Source of the DNA: Rikenellaceae bacterium
GTDB taxonomy: Bacteria > Bacteroidota > Bacteroidia > Bacteroidales > Rikenellaceae
DNA: 5,656 nt
Direction: 5' to 3'
Assembly: GCA_021203585.1 (NCBI GenBank)
Contig: JAJQAW010000283.1
Coordinates: 1 to 5,656, forward strand
Positions 1 through 5,656 of this stretch are shown one piece after another. Position numbers and translations under genes: made by a program. Numbering within the stretch: position 1 is the first letter of the stretch; each line of letters opens with the position of its first letter. The notes beneath the pieces were generated by a model. It ran no database searches. It saw only the letters and a program-made list of their open reading frames with translations, and was not told where the DNA came from.

Positions 1-1
1 A

Positions 2-310
2 CACCGAGCCTATACGACCGAAGCCACGATCCGGCGCTGGCAAAGCGTGCGCAGGGGTGAAGATAAATACGTATTTCCTTATCAGGAACAGGCGAATGTG
101 ATGTTCAATTCGGCCTTGATGTTCGAATTGTGCGTATTGAAAGATTATGCCCAACCGTTGCTGTACGAAGTGCCGGATGTGGTTCCGGAATATGCCGAAG
201 CCAAACGCCTGCTGCGGTTCCTGGATTTATTTGTGCCGGTTTCGGCTCAGGAACTGCCCCCCACCTCGATACTTCGCGAATTTGTCGGCGGGAGCACCTT
301 TGACGATTGA
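2..310 (+). CDS. Nucleoside (uridine) kinase, C-terminal fragment
   Basis: This frame is open from the left edge to a TGA at 308-310 and gives the last 102 residues of a protein that starts outside the window. From memory, the segment matches the C-terminus of the large (about 550-residue) nucleoside/uridine kinases of Bacteroidales, which join a TGS-like N-terminal region to a phosphoribulokinase/uridine-kinase-type P-loop domain. The recognisable landmarks are a tryptophan followed by a SVRRGEDKYVFPYQ-like block (residues about 13-28 of the fragment), NVMFNSAL, an EYAEAKRLLRFL helix, and the ending PPTSILREFVGGSTF. The family transfers phosphate from NTP to a nucleoside in cytosolic pyrimidine salvage. 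The P-loop and substrate-binding residues are not visible here, so activity cannot be judged. A GTG at 47 is in frame, but the open frame continues upstream with matching family sequence (TIRRWQ), so it is internal and not the start. The gene converges on the susCD operon. Confidence 0.75.
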   Translation, partial: HRAYTTEATIRRWQSVRRGEDKYVFPYQEQANVMFNSALMFELCVLKDYAQPLLYEVPDVVPEYAEAKRLLRFLDLFVPVSAQELPPTSILREFVGGSTFDD

Positions 311-386
311 GTGGAGTTGGAAATGCGATACGGATTCCGAGCCGGGAAGGGCACCGGATTCTACCCGTATCGGCTGAGGCCGGATC

Positions 387-422
387 GGTAAACCGGGTAA
401 ACGGGATGTTCCGGATGTTTGT
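387..422. repeat. Two adjacent 9-bp tandem duplications
   Basis: Read on the + strand in 9-bp units, 387-395 is GGTAAACCG and 396-404 is GGTAAACGG (8 of 9 identical). The next units, 405-413 GATGTTCCG and 414-422 GATGTTTGT, share their first six bases. The same period is therefore used twice in a row with different unit sequences. The pattern is short and imperfect. It could be slippage in unconstrained spacer DNA or direct repeats for a DNA-binding protein, and nothing else in the sequence decides between these. Confidence 0.4.
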
Positions 423-454
423 CCATGTCCAGCCGACCAGGGTGCAGAAAGTTT

Positions 455-495
455 AAAAAAACCGAAAACCCCTCGTAACGGATTCGTTACGAGGG
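455..495 (-). terminator. Rho-independent terminator of the susCD operon
   Basis: An uninterrupted 11-bp inverted repeat joins 470-480 (CCCTCGTAACG) to 485-495 (CGTTACGAGGG) around a 4-nt loop at 481-484. Read on the - strand, the stem is followed by G, four T (468-465), CGG and then seven T (461-455), a good though interrupted U-tract. The hairpin begins about 55 nt past the SusD-like stop codon at 551-553, where the end of that transcript would be expected. Stem length, short loop and T-runs together make this a strong intrinsic terminator. Confidence 0.88.
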
Positions 496-500
496 ATTTT
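465..500 (+). terminator. Same hairpin read from the kinase side
   Basis: On the + strand the same 470-480/485-495 stem is followed by A and then four T (497-500). AAAA at 465-468 can pair with these four T beyond a single C/A mismatch, lengthening the stem. The T-run is short, so termination from this side should be weaker than from the susD side. The stem lies about 160 nt past the kinase stop. No better candidate exists in the gap, so it probably serves both convergent genes. Confidence 0.5.
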
Positions 501-550
501 GACTAAATGGGACTTGTAAACCATCCCGGGATTATCCGATTTTCCGACCT

Positions 551-2458
551 TTATTCCAGATAGCCGTTGCTGCCATATTCCTTCGGATTGGAAATCGCAT
601 CCAGGAAGGTTTGCGGAATCGGGCGGAGGGTATGTTTATTTTCGTCGAAATACTCGATATTCGGATTGGTTCGGGCCAAATATTCGTTGGTTAATTTGCC
701 CATCCGCTTGAGGTCGTACCAACGCACCTGCTCTCCGACCAACTCACGGGCACGTTCGGCAAGAATGAAATCCAGGTTCATTTCCGCCTGGGTAACTTCC
801 ATCTCCGCTTGCCGGGAAGTAACCGCGCAGCGGCGACGCAACGTATTGACGTACTCCAAAGCCTTTGCCTGATCTCCGTTATACCGCAACGCCGCCTCGG
901 CCGCCATCAGGTAGACGTCTCCCATGCGGATGATCGGGAAGTCGCCCATCCAGTATTGGTAATCGTAAACCATTTCATAGGCCGAGAATTTCTTCAGGGA
1001 AGGAAAAACCCGGCGGATTTTGCTGTCCAACGGTTTATCGTCATTCACGTCGACCCATTTGCCGTTCGCATCGAACATGTCGGACGGAGTGACGATCCAG
1101 AACGGCAAGTTATATTTGTCCTCGGCAGAGACCTCCCAATTGGGCGTAAAAATACTTAATCCGTCCAGCCAACCGTCGCCGTCTTCGTCGACCATATTGG
1201 TGACTCCGAACGCGTTGATCGTCCGGCCCATCCAGTTGTATTGACCCAAATAATTCGTTTCGGTGTGGGTTCCCGCCGTATTCAAGATCACACGGCCTGC
1301 CAGGTTCGGGTTTTTGTTGTACGTCTCGCACATCTCCGCAGAAATGGTTTTTTCGACCCATGAAGCATTGTAGTATTCGGTCCAGAAAGAGGTTTTGAAT
1401 CGGGTATCGGCAGGGTCGGCCACCGGTTCGAAGATTTCCGTGAGCAGGTATTGGGTCGGCTTGAAGTAATTCGAATTGGCCCGTCCGAGCCACGCGTCGC
1501 TCACCAACGTTCCCCAGTCCGAATTGTTGCCGTTCAGGTCCATCAGGTAATACTGACGGGTACGTCCCCGGTTGGTGCCCTCCGGGTTATCGAAACTGTT
1601 GGAATAATCCACGGCTTCTAAAAATACGAATTCCAGATTGGCCTTGTTGTTATTACCGTCCCACAGTTTTTCGAAGCCCGACTGGGTTTCATCGCTTTCA
1701 TACAGCCCTACCCCATAGGCAGCGGCGTTATTAATCAGGTGTTCCGCCGCATCGAGGGCCATTTTAGCATAAGTCGCCTCGTCGCCGAGCCGGATCCGTT
1801 GCAGGGCCGCTTTGGCCATCATGGCATAGGCTGCCTTTTTATCTACCCGGCCCCGCTCCTGACCCTGAGAGACGGGAAGATGATCAATCGCAAACTGGAG
1901 ATCGCTAAGAATCAGATCGTAAATCTCTTCCTCCGTACTCCGCTCCGGTGCGTTGATCATACCTGTCACATTGCTGGGAAGGGTGGTGAGCGTCACGCCC
2001 CCGAACTGCTCCACCAAATGCCAATAGGCCCAGGCCCGCAGGAAATACGCTTCGGCGACTTTGGCATTTTTTTCATCTTCCTGGTAATCCTCTACCAAAT
2101 CGGCATAGTAAATGGCCGTATTGCAGTAATTCACCGTAGCGTAGAAGCCCTGCCAGATGGTTTTAAGGGTGGTAAGCGTCGTATTCATATCGCTGTTGTA
2201 GAGAATAAACCCGGTTTCGCCGGTATCGTAATTGCTCCACAGATCGGTTCCCATTTCCATGGCTCCGATACCGTCCACTTTTCCATAGAAATAGTACAAC
2301 GCGTCGTAGCAGTAATTCACCAGGCTCTCGTAGCTGTCTTTGTACTTATACGCGATTTCTAAATCCACCGTCGAAGGATTCCGTTCATCCAGCGAACAGG
2401 AAGAGATTCCTCCGGCGAACAACAGGCAGGCAGCCGCCGTTTTCAATATCTTTTTCAT
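551..2458 (-). CDS. SusD/RagB-family outer-membrane lipoprotein
   Basis: This 635-residue protein is the surface ligand-binding partner of the SusC-like transporter encoded just upstream. By family knowledge it is anchored by lipid to the outer leaflet and caps the barrel, capturing a glycan or similar ligand. A lipoprotein signal peptide is visible: MKK start, hydrophobic stretch to about residue 19, lipobox ISSC with Cys21. It is followed by SLDER, whose acidic residues fit the Bacteroidota surface-export signal. The N-terminal SusD-like domain with TPR helices covers roughly 35-240 and includes AEAYFLRAWAYWHLVEQFGG (135-154). The C-terminal SusD/RagB domain covers roughly 270-635, with PIIRMGDVYLMAAEAA (508-523), ILAERARELVGEQVRWYDLKR (566-586) and the closing KHTLRPIPQ (608-616). 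It is longer than many relatives (about 500-570). The extra length seems to lie in the variable middle (300-480), which is rich in Trp and holds an EF-hand-like loop, DEDGDGWLD (424-432). The start is supported by the signal peptide and an AAGGA upstream. Family certain; substrate unknown. Confidence 0.96.
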   Translation of the reverse strand: MKKILKTAAACLLFAGGISSCSLDERNPSTVDLEIAYKYKDSYESLVNYCYDALYYFYGKVDGIGAMEMGTDLWSNYDTGETGFILYNSDMNTTLTTLKTIWQGFYATVNYCNTAIYYADLVEDYQEDEKNAKVAEAYFLRAWAYWHLVEQFGGVTLTTLPSNVTGMINAPERSTEEEIYDLILSDLQFAIDHLPVSQGQERGRVDKKAAYAMMAKAALQRIRLGDEATYAKMALDAAEHLINNAAAYGVGLYESDETQSGFEKLWDGNNNKANLEFVFLEAVDYSNSFDNPEGTNRGRTRQYYLMDLNGNNSDWGTLVSDAWLGRANSNYFKPTQYLLTEIFEPVADPADTRFKTSFWTEYYNASWVEKTISAEMCETYNKNPNLAGRVILNTAGTHTETNYLGQYNWMGRTINAFGVTNMVDEDGDGWLDGLSIFTPNWEVSAEDKYNLPFWIVTPSDMFDANGKWVDVNDDKPLDSKIRRVFPSLKKFSAYEMVYDYQYWMGDFPIIRMGDVYLMAAEAALRYNGDQAKALEYVNTLRRRCAVTSRQAEMEVTQAEMNLDFILAERARELVGEQVRWYDLKRMGKLTNEYLARTNPNIEYFDENKHTLRPIPQTFLDAISNPKEYGSNGYLE

Positions 2459-2464
2459 GTTTTT

Positions 2465-2469
2465 TCCTT
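2465..2469 (-). promoter_or_regulatory. Ribosome binding site of the susD-like gene
   Basis: On the - strand the 19-nt gap between the SusC-like stop and the SusD-like start contains AAGGA, six nt before the ATG, in an otherwise A/T-rich spacer. It fixes the start at 2458. The tiny gap leaves no room for a separate promoter plus leader, so the two genes are almost certainly cotranscribed. The SusC-like gene has no comparable motif before its own start. Confidence 0.6.
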
Positions 2470-2477
2470 ATTTAATG

Positions 2478-5400
2478 TTAAAATGAGAAGTTTACTCCGA
2501 ATACCACCTGACGGTACATCGGGAAAGAATCTCCCGAACCGGTTTCGGGATCGGTTCCTTTCAGCAGATGGCTTTTGGCAATCACGATCGGATTATACAT
2601 GGTCGCGTAAACCCGAAGGTTGCTGATTCCCAGTTTACTGTTCACACTTAAGGGCAGCGAATAGCCCAACGTAATGTTTTTAATCTTCACGAACGAACCG
2701 TTTACCGTCGTGAGGCTTTGGGTCGGAGAGGAATACTGGGTCGTAGCGCGGGTGGCGTACGGGCGCGGAAAATCGTTGGTCGGATTATCTTCCGTCCAGT
2801 AATTGTAAGTATCGGGCATAGTCACGTTGCCGTATCCGAAAAATCCGAGGGAGCCCGCATCGATCGTCTGGCCCCAGCGGGCGATGGTCAGGATATTCAA
2901 ATCGAAATTCTTGTATTGGAACGAGTTGAACCAGCCTCCGGTCCATTTGGGAGTACCCTGCCCGTAAATGCGGCGGTCGTTGGTACCGATGGTATAGGGA
3001 TTTTCCGCGGTATAGAGAACTTCTTCTCCCTCTTCGTTCAATTCATACCACACTCCGTTGCTTTTCTTGGAGAGGTTCGATTGGGATTTCACATCACCGG
3101 GCAACAATCCGAATACTGCTGCGTCTTCGGCTTCGTCTTTTTGCCAGATGCCCAGTTTTTTGATTCCGTAAATGGTGTTTTTAGGGTGTCCGATGAACAG
3201 TCCCAGGGAAATCAATTCACTCTCTAAGGTTTCGCCGCTTCCCAAATCGATTTCTTTCACGCGCTCCTTGTTGCTGGCGAAAGTGACGATCGTTTCCCAG
3301 CGGAAATCTTTATTCACGAAAGGTCGTCCGGTTAGGGTGACTTCCACGCCGGTATTTTTGATCCGGGCCAGGTTACCGGTCATCCGATAAGCCACTTTGG
3401 GGGTAAACCCGCCGTTGGTAAAGGCTAAATCGCGCGGATACAACACGCCTTTGGTATCGGTATCGTACCATTCGATGGCCGCATCCACTCGATTCTGAAA
3501 GAGCGTCACATCCAACCCGATGTTCAGGTTATAGGATTTTTCCCATCCCAGCTGCTCGTTTCCGACCGTTTGGGTCAATACGGCTGTGGTCAATTTGCCG
3601 GACCCGAGATTGATGGCGTCCAGTCCGCTGCTGGTCACCTCCGTCCGAGATGAATACGGTTCGATACCGGAGTTTCCGGAAACCCCGTATCCCGCGCGCA
3701 GTTTCAGGTTATCCAACCAGCGACGGGTGGCATCCATAAAGGGCTCATCGGAAATACGCCAAGCTACGGCGCCGGACTGGAAAGAATCCCAGCGTTTGGA
3801 AAGTCGGGATGTTCCGTCGGTGCGGTTCGAGAAGCTGAACAGGTATTTTCCCCGGTAATAATAGCTGACACGACCGGCTATTGACATTCCTTTGGACATG
3901 CTGTACGTACTACCCACGCCCGGATTGGTTCCGCTGGTCAGTGAATACCACAAGAATTCATCGTAAAGAAACCCTTCGTTGTAGGCATAACTGGTTTCAT
4001 TCTGGCTGTGTCCCCACGATGAAACCAGAGTGGCGGTGATATCGTGGTCATTGGCGATGACCGTGTGGTAGTTGGCGATATTTTCCCAGGTATATTCGTA
4101 TCCCAGCGTGTTGCTGTAGGTGGCCTGCCGATTCTGAGCGGAACTACCGACCAGCATCATATAGGTATGGTCGCTGTTGAATTCTCCGCGGCGGGAATAA
4201 GATAAATGGGTTCCGAGAATAGACCGAAGAGTCAATCCTCTGGCTAAGGTAAATTCCACATAGGGATTCATCGTCAGACTCAACTGCTTGTTGTTGTTGC
4301 GGTAAGCTCCCGGAACATCGTCCGCCAGCGGACTGACCGTAGTCACATCGCCTTCGATCGGATAGGCGTTGATGTTTCCGTCCGCATCGTAGGCTTCTCC
4401 GAGCGGCGCTTTCTGGAAAACGTAGCTCAACCGGCTGGAACGGCTCTCATTGTCTTTCCACGCGACACCGGTTTGAATTCCGGTTTTGATCCACGGCGCG
4501 ATGTCGTGATTGACACCGGCCCGCATCGTGTACAAGTCGGCCTTATCGTTGCGGTAAATCCCCTTGGTAGAGTTATAACCCAGTGAAAAATACCCTTGCG
4601 TGCGCTCATTTCCGCCCCGAACGGAAATGCTGTAATTTTGTTGAATTCCGGTTCCCAGGATTTCATCCACGTAGTCGATCCATTGGTTATTGTTGATATA
4701 CGGAACCAACAAATCGCCATCCAGATTCCAGGCGGCCAATAAATCTTCCAGCGACGGGTCGGATACATCCGGATAAGAGGCTTTATACCCTTCTCGCAGA
4801 TAATCCAACCAGGCGTTGCCCTGCAACGCGCTCGGATAGCGGCCATTGCTGTTGATGCTGACATAAGCGTTGAAATCCACCTGAGTTCTCCCTTTTTCGG
4901 CTTGTTTGGTGGTAACCATAATCACCCCGTTCGCACCGGCCGACCCGTAGATCGCCGTCGAAGAGGCGTCTTTGAGGACGTCGATCGAAGCGATATCGTT
5001 CGGATTCAAGGTAGTAATGTCTCCCTGAATCCCGTCGATGATGTAGATTGGCGGCGAGGTACGGTCGTCTCCTTTCGAATCTTTTCCCAGCGAGCGGTTA
5101 CCGCGCATCTGAATACTGGCGCTGGAGACGGCCCGTCCGTCGTTGCGGACGATGTCCAGACCGGCCACGCGGCCTTGCATGGCTTCGATCGGGTTGGCTA
5201 CCGGATTCAGCGTCAGCGCATCTCCTTTAATGGAAGAAACCGCTCCGGTGAGATCCCGTTTGCGGACCGTACCGTAACCGATCACAACCACTTCGTCCAG
5301 ATTGGTTACCGATTCCTGCATTTCAACATCGATCGTGCTGCGAACTCCCACGGGTATGGACTGCGTGTCGTAACCCAAAAAGGAAAATTGCAGGGTTTGT

Positions 5401-5627
5401 GTCGGCTGGGCCATGATTTCATAGTGTCCCTGCGCATTGGTGGTGGTACCGGTACCGGTTCCCTGTACCGTGACGGCGACACCGGCCATCGGGCTGTTGG
5501 CGTTACGAACGGTTCCTGTGATTTGCCGGCTCTGGGCGAAAATCCCGGAACAGACAAAAAACAGCATGGACAGCAAGCCGAATGCCCTCAGGCCTTCCGT
5601 CCTCTTTCGAGTGTCTTTTTGTTTCAT
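2478..5627 (-). CDS. SusC/RagA-family TonB-linked outer-membrane transporter
   Basis: This 1049-residue protein is a TonB-dependent barrel that imports ligand captured by the SusD-like lipoprotein encoded next. A signal peptide is visible (basic start, hydrophobic 15-30, likely cleavage after GIFA at residue 31). A carboxypeptidase-regulatory-like beta-sandwich spans about 36-104 (ITGTV at 36-40, NAQGHYEI, FSFLGYDTQ). The SusC signature and Ton-box region NLDEVVVIGYGT lies at 109-120. The plug covers about 117-241, with MQGRVAGLDI (150-159), the RGNRSL block (175-180), IYIIDG (194-199) and IDVLKDASSTAIYGSAGANG (215-234). The 22-strand-type barrel fills the rest, with the family C-terminal block FVKIKNITLGYSLP (979-992) and a terminal Phe at 1049. 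Length is normal and no frameshift is seen. There is no STN domain before the sandwich, so direct sigma/anti-sigma signalling by this protein is unlikely. An in-frame TAA at 5640-5642 rules out a longer start, and the next Met (21) would break the signal peptide. The import substrate is not readable from the sequence. Confidence 0.97.
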   Translation of the reverse strand: MKQKDTRKRTEGLRAFGLLSMLFFVCSGIFAQSRQITGTVRNANSPMAGVAVTVQGTGTGTTTNAQGHYEIMAQPTQTLQFSFLGYDTQSIPVGVRSTIDVEMQESVTNLDEVVVIGYGTVRKRDLTGAVSSIKGDALTLNPVANPIEAMQGRVAGLDIVRNDGRAVSSASIQMRGNRSLGKDSKGDDRTSPPIYIIDGIQGDITTLNPNDIASIDVLKDASSTAIYGSAGANGVIMVTTKQAEKGRTQVDFNAYVSINSNGRYPSALQGNAWLDYLREGYKASYPDVSDPSLEDLLAAWNLDGDLLVPYINNNQWIDYVDEILGTGIQQNYSISVRGGNERTQGYFSLGYNSTKGIYRNDKADLYTMRAGVNHDIAPWIKTGIQTGVAWKDNESRSSRLSYVFQKAPLGEAYDADGNINAYPIEGDVTTVSPLADDVPGAYRNNNKQLSLTMNPYVEFTLARGLTLRSILGTHLSYSRRGEFNSDHTYMMLVGSSAQNRQATYSNTLGYEYTWENIANYHTVIANDHDITATLVSSWGHSQNETSYAYNEGFLYDEFLWYSLTSGTNPGVGSTYSMSKGMSIAGRVSYYYRGKYLFSFSNRTDGTSRLSKRWDSFQSGAVAWRISDEPFMDATRRWLDNLKLRAGYGVSGNSGIEPYSSRTEVTSSGLDAINLGSGKLTTAVLTQTVGNEQLGWEKSYNLNIGLDVTLFQNRVDAAIEWYDTDTKGVLYPRDLAFTNGGFTPKVAYRMTGNLARIKNTGVEVTLTGRPFVNKDFRWETIVTFASNKERVKEIDLGSGETLESELISLGLFIGHPKNTIYGIKKLGIWQKDEAEDAAVFGLLPGDVKSQSNLSKKSNGVWYELNEEGEEVLYTAENPYTIGTNDRRIYGQGTPKWTGGWFNSFQYKNFDLNILTIARWGQTIDAGSLGFFGYGNVTMPDTYNYWTEDNPTNDFPRPYATRATTQYSSPTQSLTTVNGSFVKIKNITLGYSLPLSVNSKLGISNLRVYATMYNPIVIAKSHLLKGTDPETGSGDSFPMYRQVVFGVNFSF

Positions 5628-5656
5628 AAGATTTAAAGATTATTTAGGTTTTAGTG
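5628..5656 (-). other. AT-rich leader of the susC-like gene
   Basis: The 29 nt before the SusC-like ATG contain 23 A/T and, on the coding strand, no G at all. There is therefore no Shine-Dalgarno sequence here, which is common in Bacteroidota where A-rich leaders support initiation. I see no exact match to the Bacteroides -7 element (TAnnTTTG). TAATCTTT is only a loose resemblance, and it would leave a very short leader. The promoter and any regulator or invertible element must lie beyond the right edge. Confidence 0.5.

Larger units (their letters stand above)
311..550. other. Intergenic gap between convergent genes
   Basis: This 240-nt stretch separates the kinase stop from the SusD-like stop. 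No frame here looks coding; the small frame that runs on to 377 begins inside the kinase gene in another phase and has no recognisable sequence. Positions 365-388 can fold into a small hairpin with a CGGC/GCCG core and a TGAG loop (371-382), flanked by a CCG/CGG pair. An alternative 8-bp pairing joins 326-333 to 365-372. Neither is followed by a T-run, so I do not call them terminators. Positions 387-422 hold two 9-bp tandem duplications, and 455-500 hold the strong terminator hairpin listed separately. Confidence 0.7.

Noticed and set aside
147..377. A 76-codon frame overlapping the end of the kinase gene
   Set aside because: It mostly overlaps the kinase in another phase, has an Arg/Cys/Pro-rich composition typical of shifted reading, and no recognisable motif.
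365..388. Small hairpin just after the kinase gene as a possible terminator or structured RNA
   Set aside because: The core stem is only 4-5 bp with a mismatched internal loop and is not followed by a T-run. The hairpin at 470-495 is far stronger.
1739..2362. A 207-codon open frame on the + strand opposite the susD-like gene
   Set aside because: It is antisense to the conserved TPR region of the SusD-like protein, begins at a GTG with no evident leader, and has no recognisable sequence.
4427..4864. A 145-codon same-strand frame inside the susC-like gene, and a similar 127-codon one inside the susD-like gene at 1110-1493
   Set aside because: Both are out-of-phase readings of intact, family-matching proteins. 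The main frames are uninterrupted, so there is no sign of frameshifting or of nested genes.
5441..5460. TACCGG-type microrepeat inside the susC-like gene
   Set aside because: It encodes the alternating Gly/Thr turn (GTGTGTTT) of the carboxypeptidase-regulatory-like sandwich, where Gly and Thr are normal for the family, so protein sequence explains it.
4902..5636. A 244-codon open frame on the + strand opposite the 5' part of the susC-like gene
   Set aside because: It lies wholly antisense to the signal peptide, sandwich and plug of SusC, whose sequence is strongly family-conserved. Its translation shows no domain, signal or composition I recognise, so it is a by-product of the codon pattern of the real gene.
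5628..5656. Possible invertible promoter or Bacteroides-type -7 box ahead of the susC-like gene
   Set aside because: Only 29 nt are visible, with no exact TAnnTTTG and no inverted repeat, so neither can be supported.

Overview
The window looks like the chromosome of a member of Bacteroidota, most likely Bacteroidales. It carries an adjacent SusC-like / SusD-like pair with all the family hallmarks. It also holds the tail of a nucleoside kinase of a type I associate with Bacteroidales, and the gene starts are AT-rich, with no clear Shine-Dalgarno before the susC-like gene. Base composition is roughly even by eye, which could fit Rikenellaceae such as Alistipes. That genus-level guess is weak.

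Layout: (1) Positions 2-310, + strand, hold the last 102 codons of a nucleoside (uridine) kinase whose catalytic part lies to the left of the window. (2) Positions 311-550 are a non-coding gap between convergent genes. It contains two adjacent 9-bp tandem duplications, weak hairpins and one strong hairpin that can terminate transcription from both sides. (3) Positions 551-2458, - strand, encode a 635-residue SusD/RagB-family surface lipoprotein. (4) Positions 2478-5627, - strand, encode a 1049-residue SusC/RagA-family TonB-dependent outer-membrane transporter. (5) Positions 5628-5656 are the AT-rich leader of the SusC-like gene; its promoter is outside the window.

The SusC-like and SusD-like genes are read in the order susC then susD, 19 nt apart, and form the end of an operon. 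By the known biology of this family, the SusD-like lipoprotein sits as a lid on the extracellular face of the SusC-like barrel. Together they capture a ligand (usually a glycan fragment, sometimes a peptide) and import it using TonB energy. No glycoside hydrolase, protease, sigma/anti-sigma pair or hybrid sensor lies in the window, and the terminator directly after susD leaves no room for one downstream. The substrate therefore cannot be told from here. The kinase belongs to a separate, converging transcription unit with no evident functional link.

I found no RNA gene, CRISPR array, mobile element or undescribed system. The points worth a second look are modest: an EF-hand-like calcium loop and a tryptophan-rich segment in the SusD-like protein, a lengthened charged loop in the SusC plug, a shared bidirectional terminator, the absence of enzymes after susD, and the 9-bp duplications.
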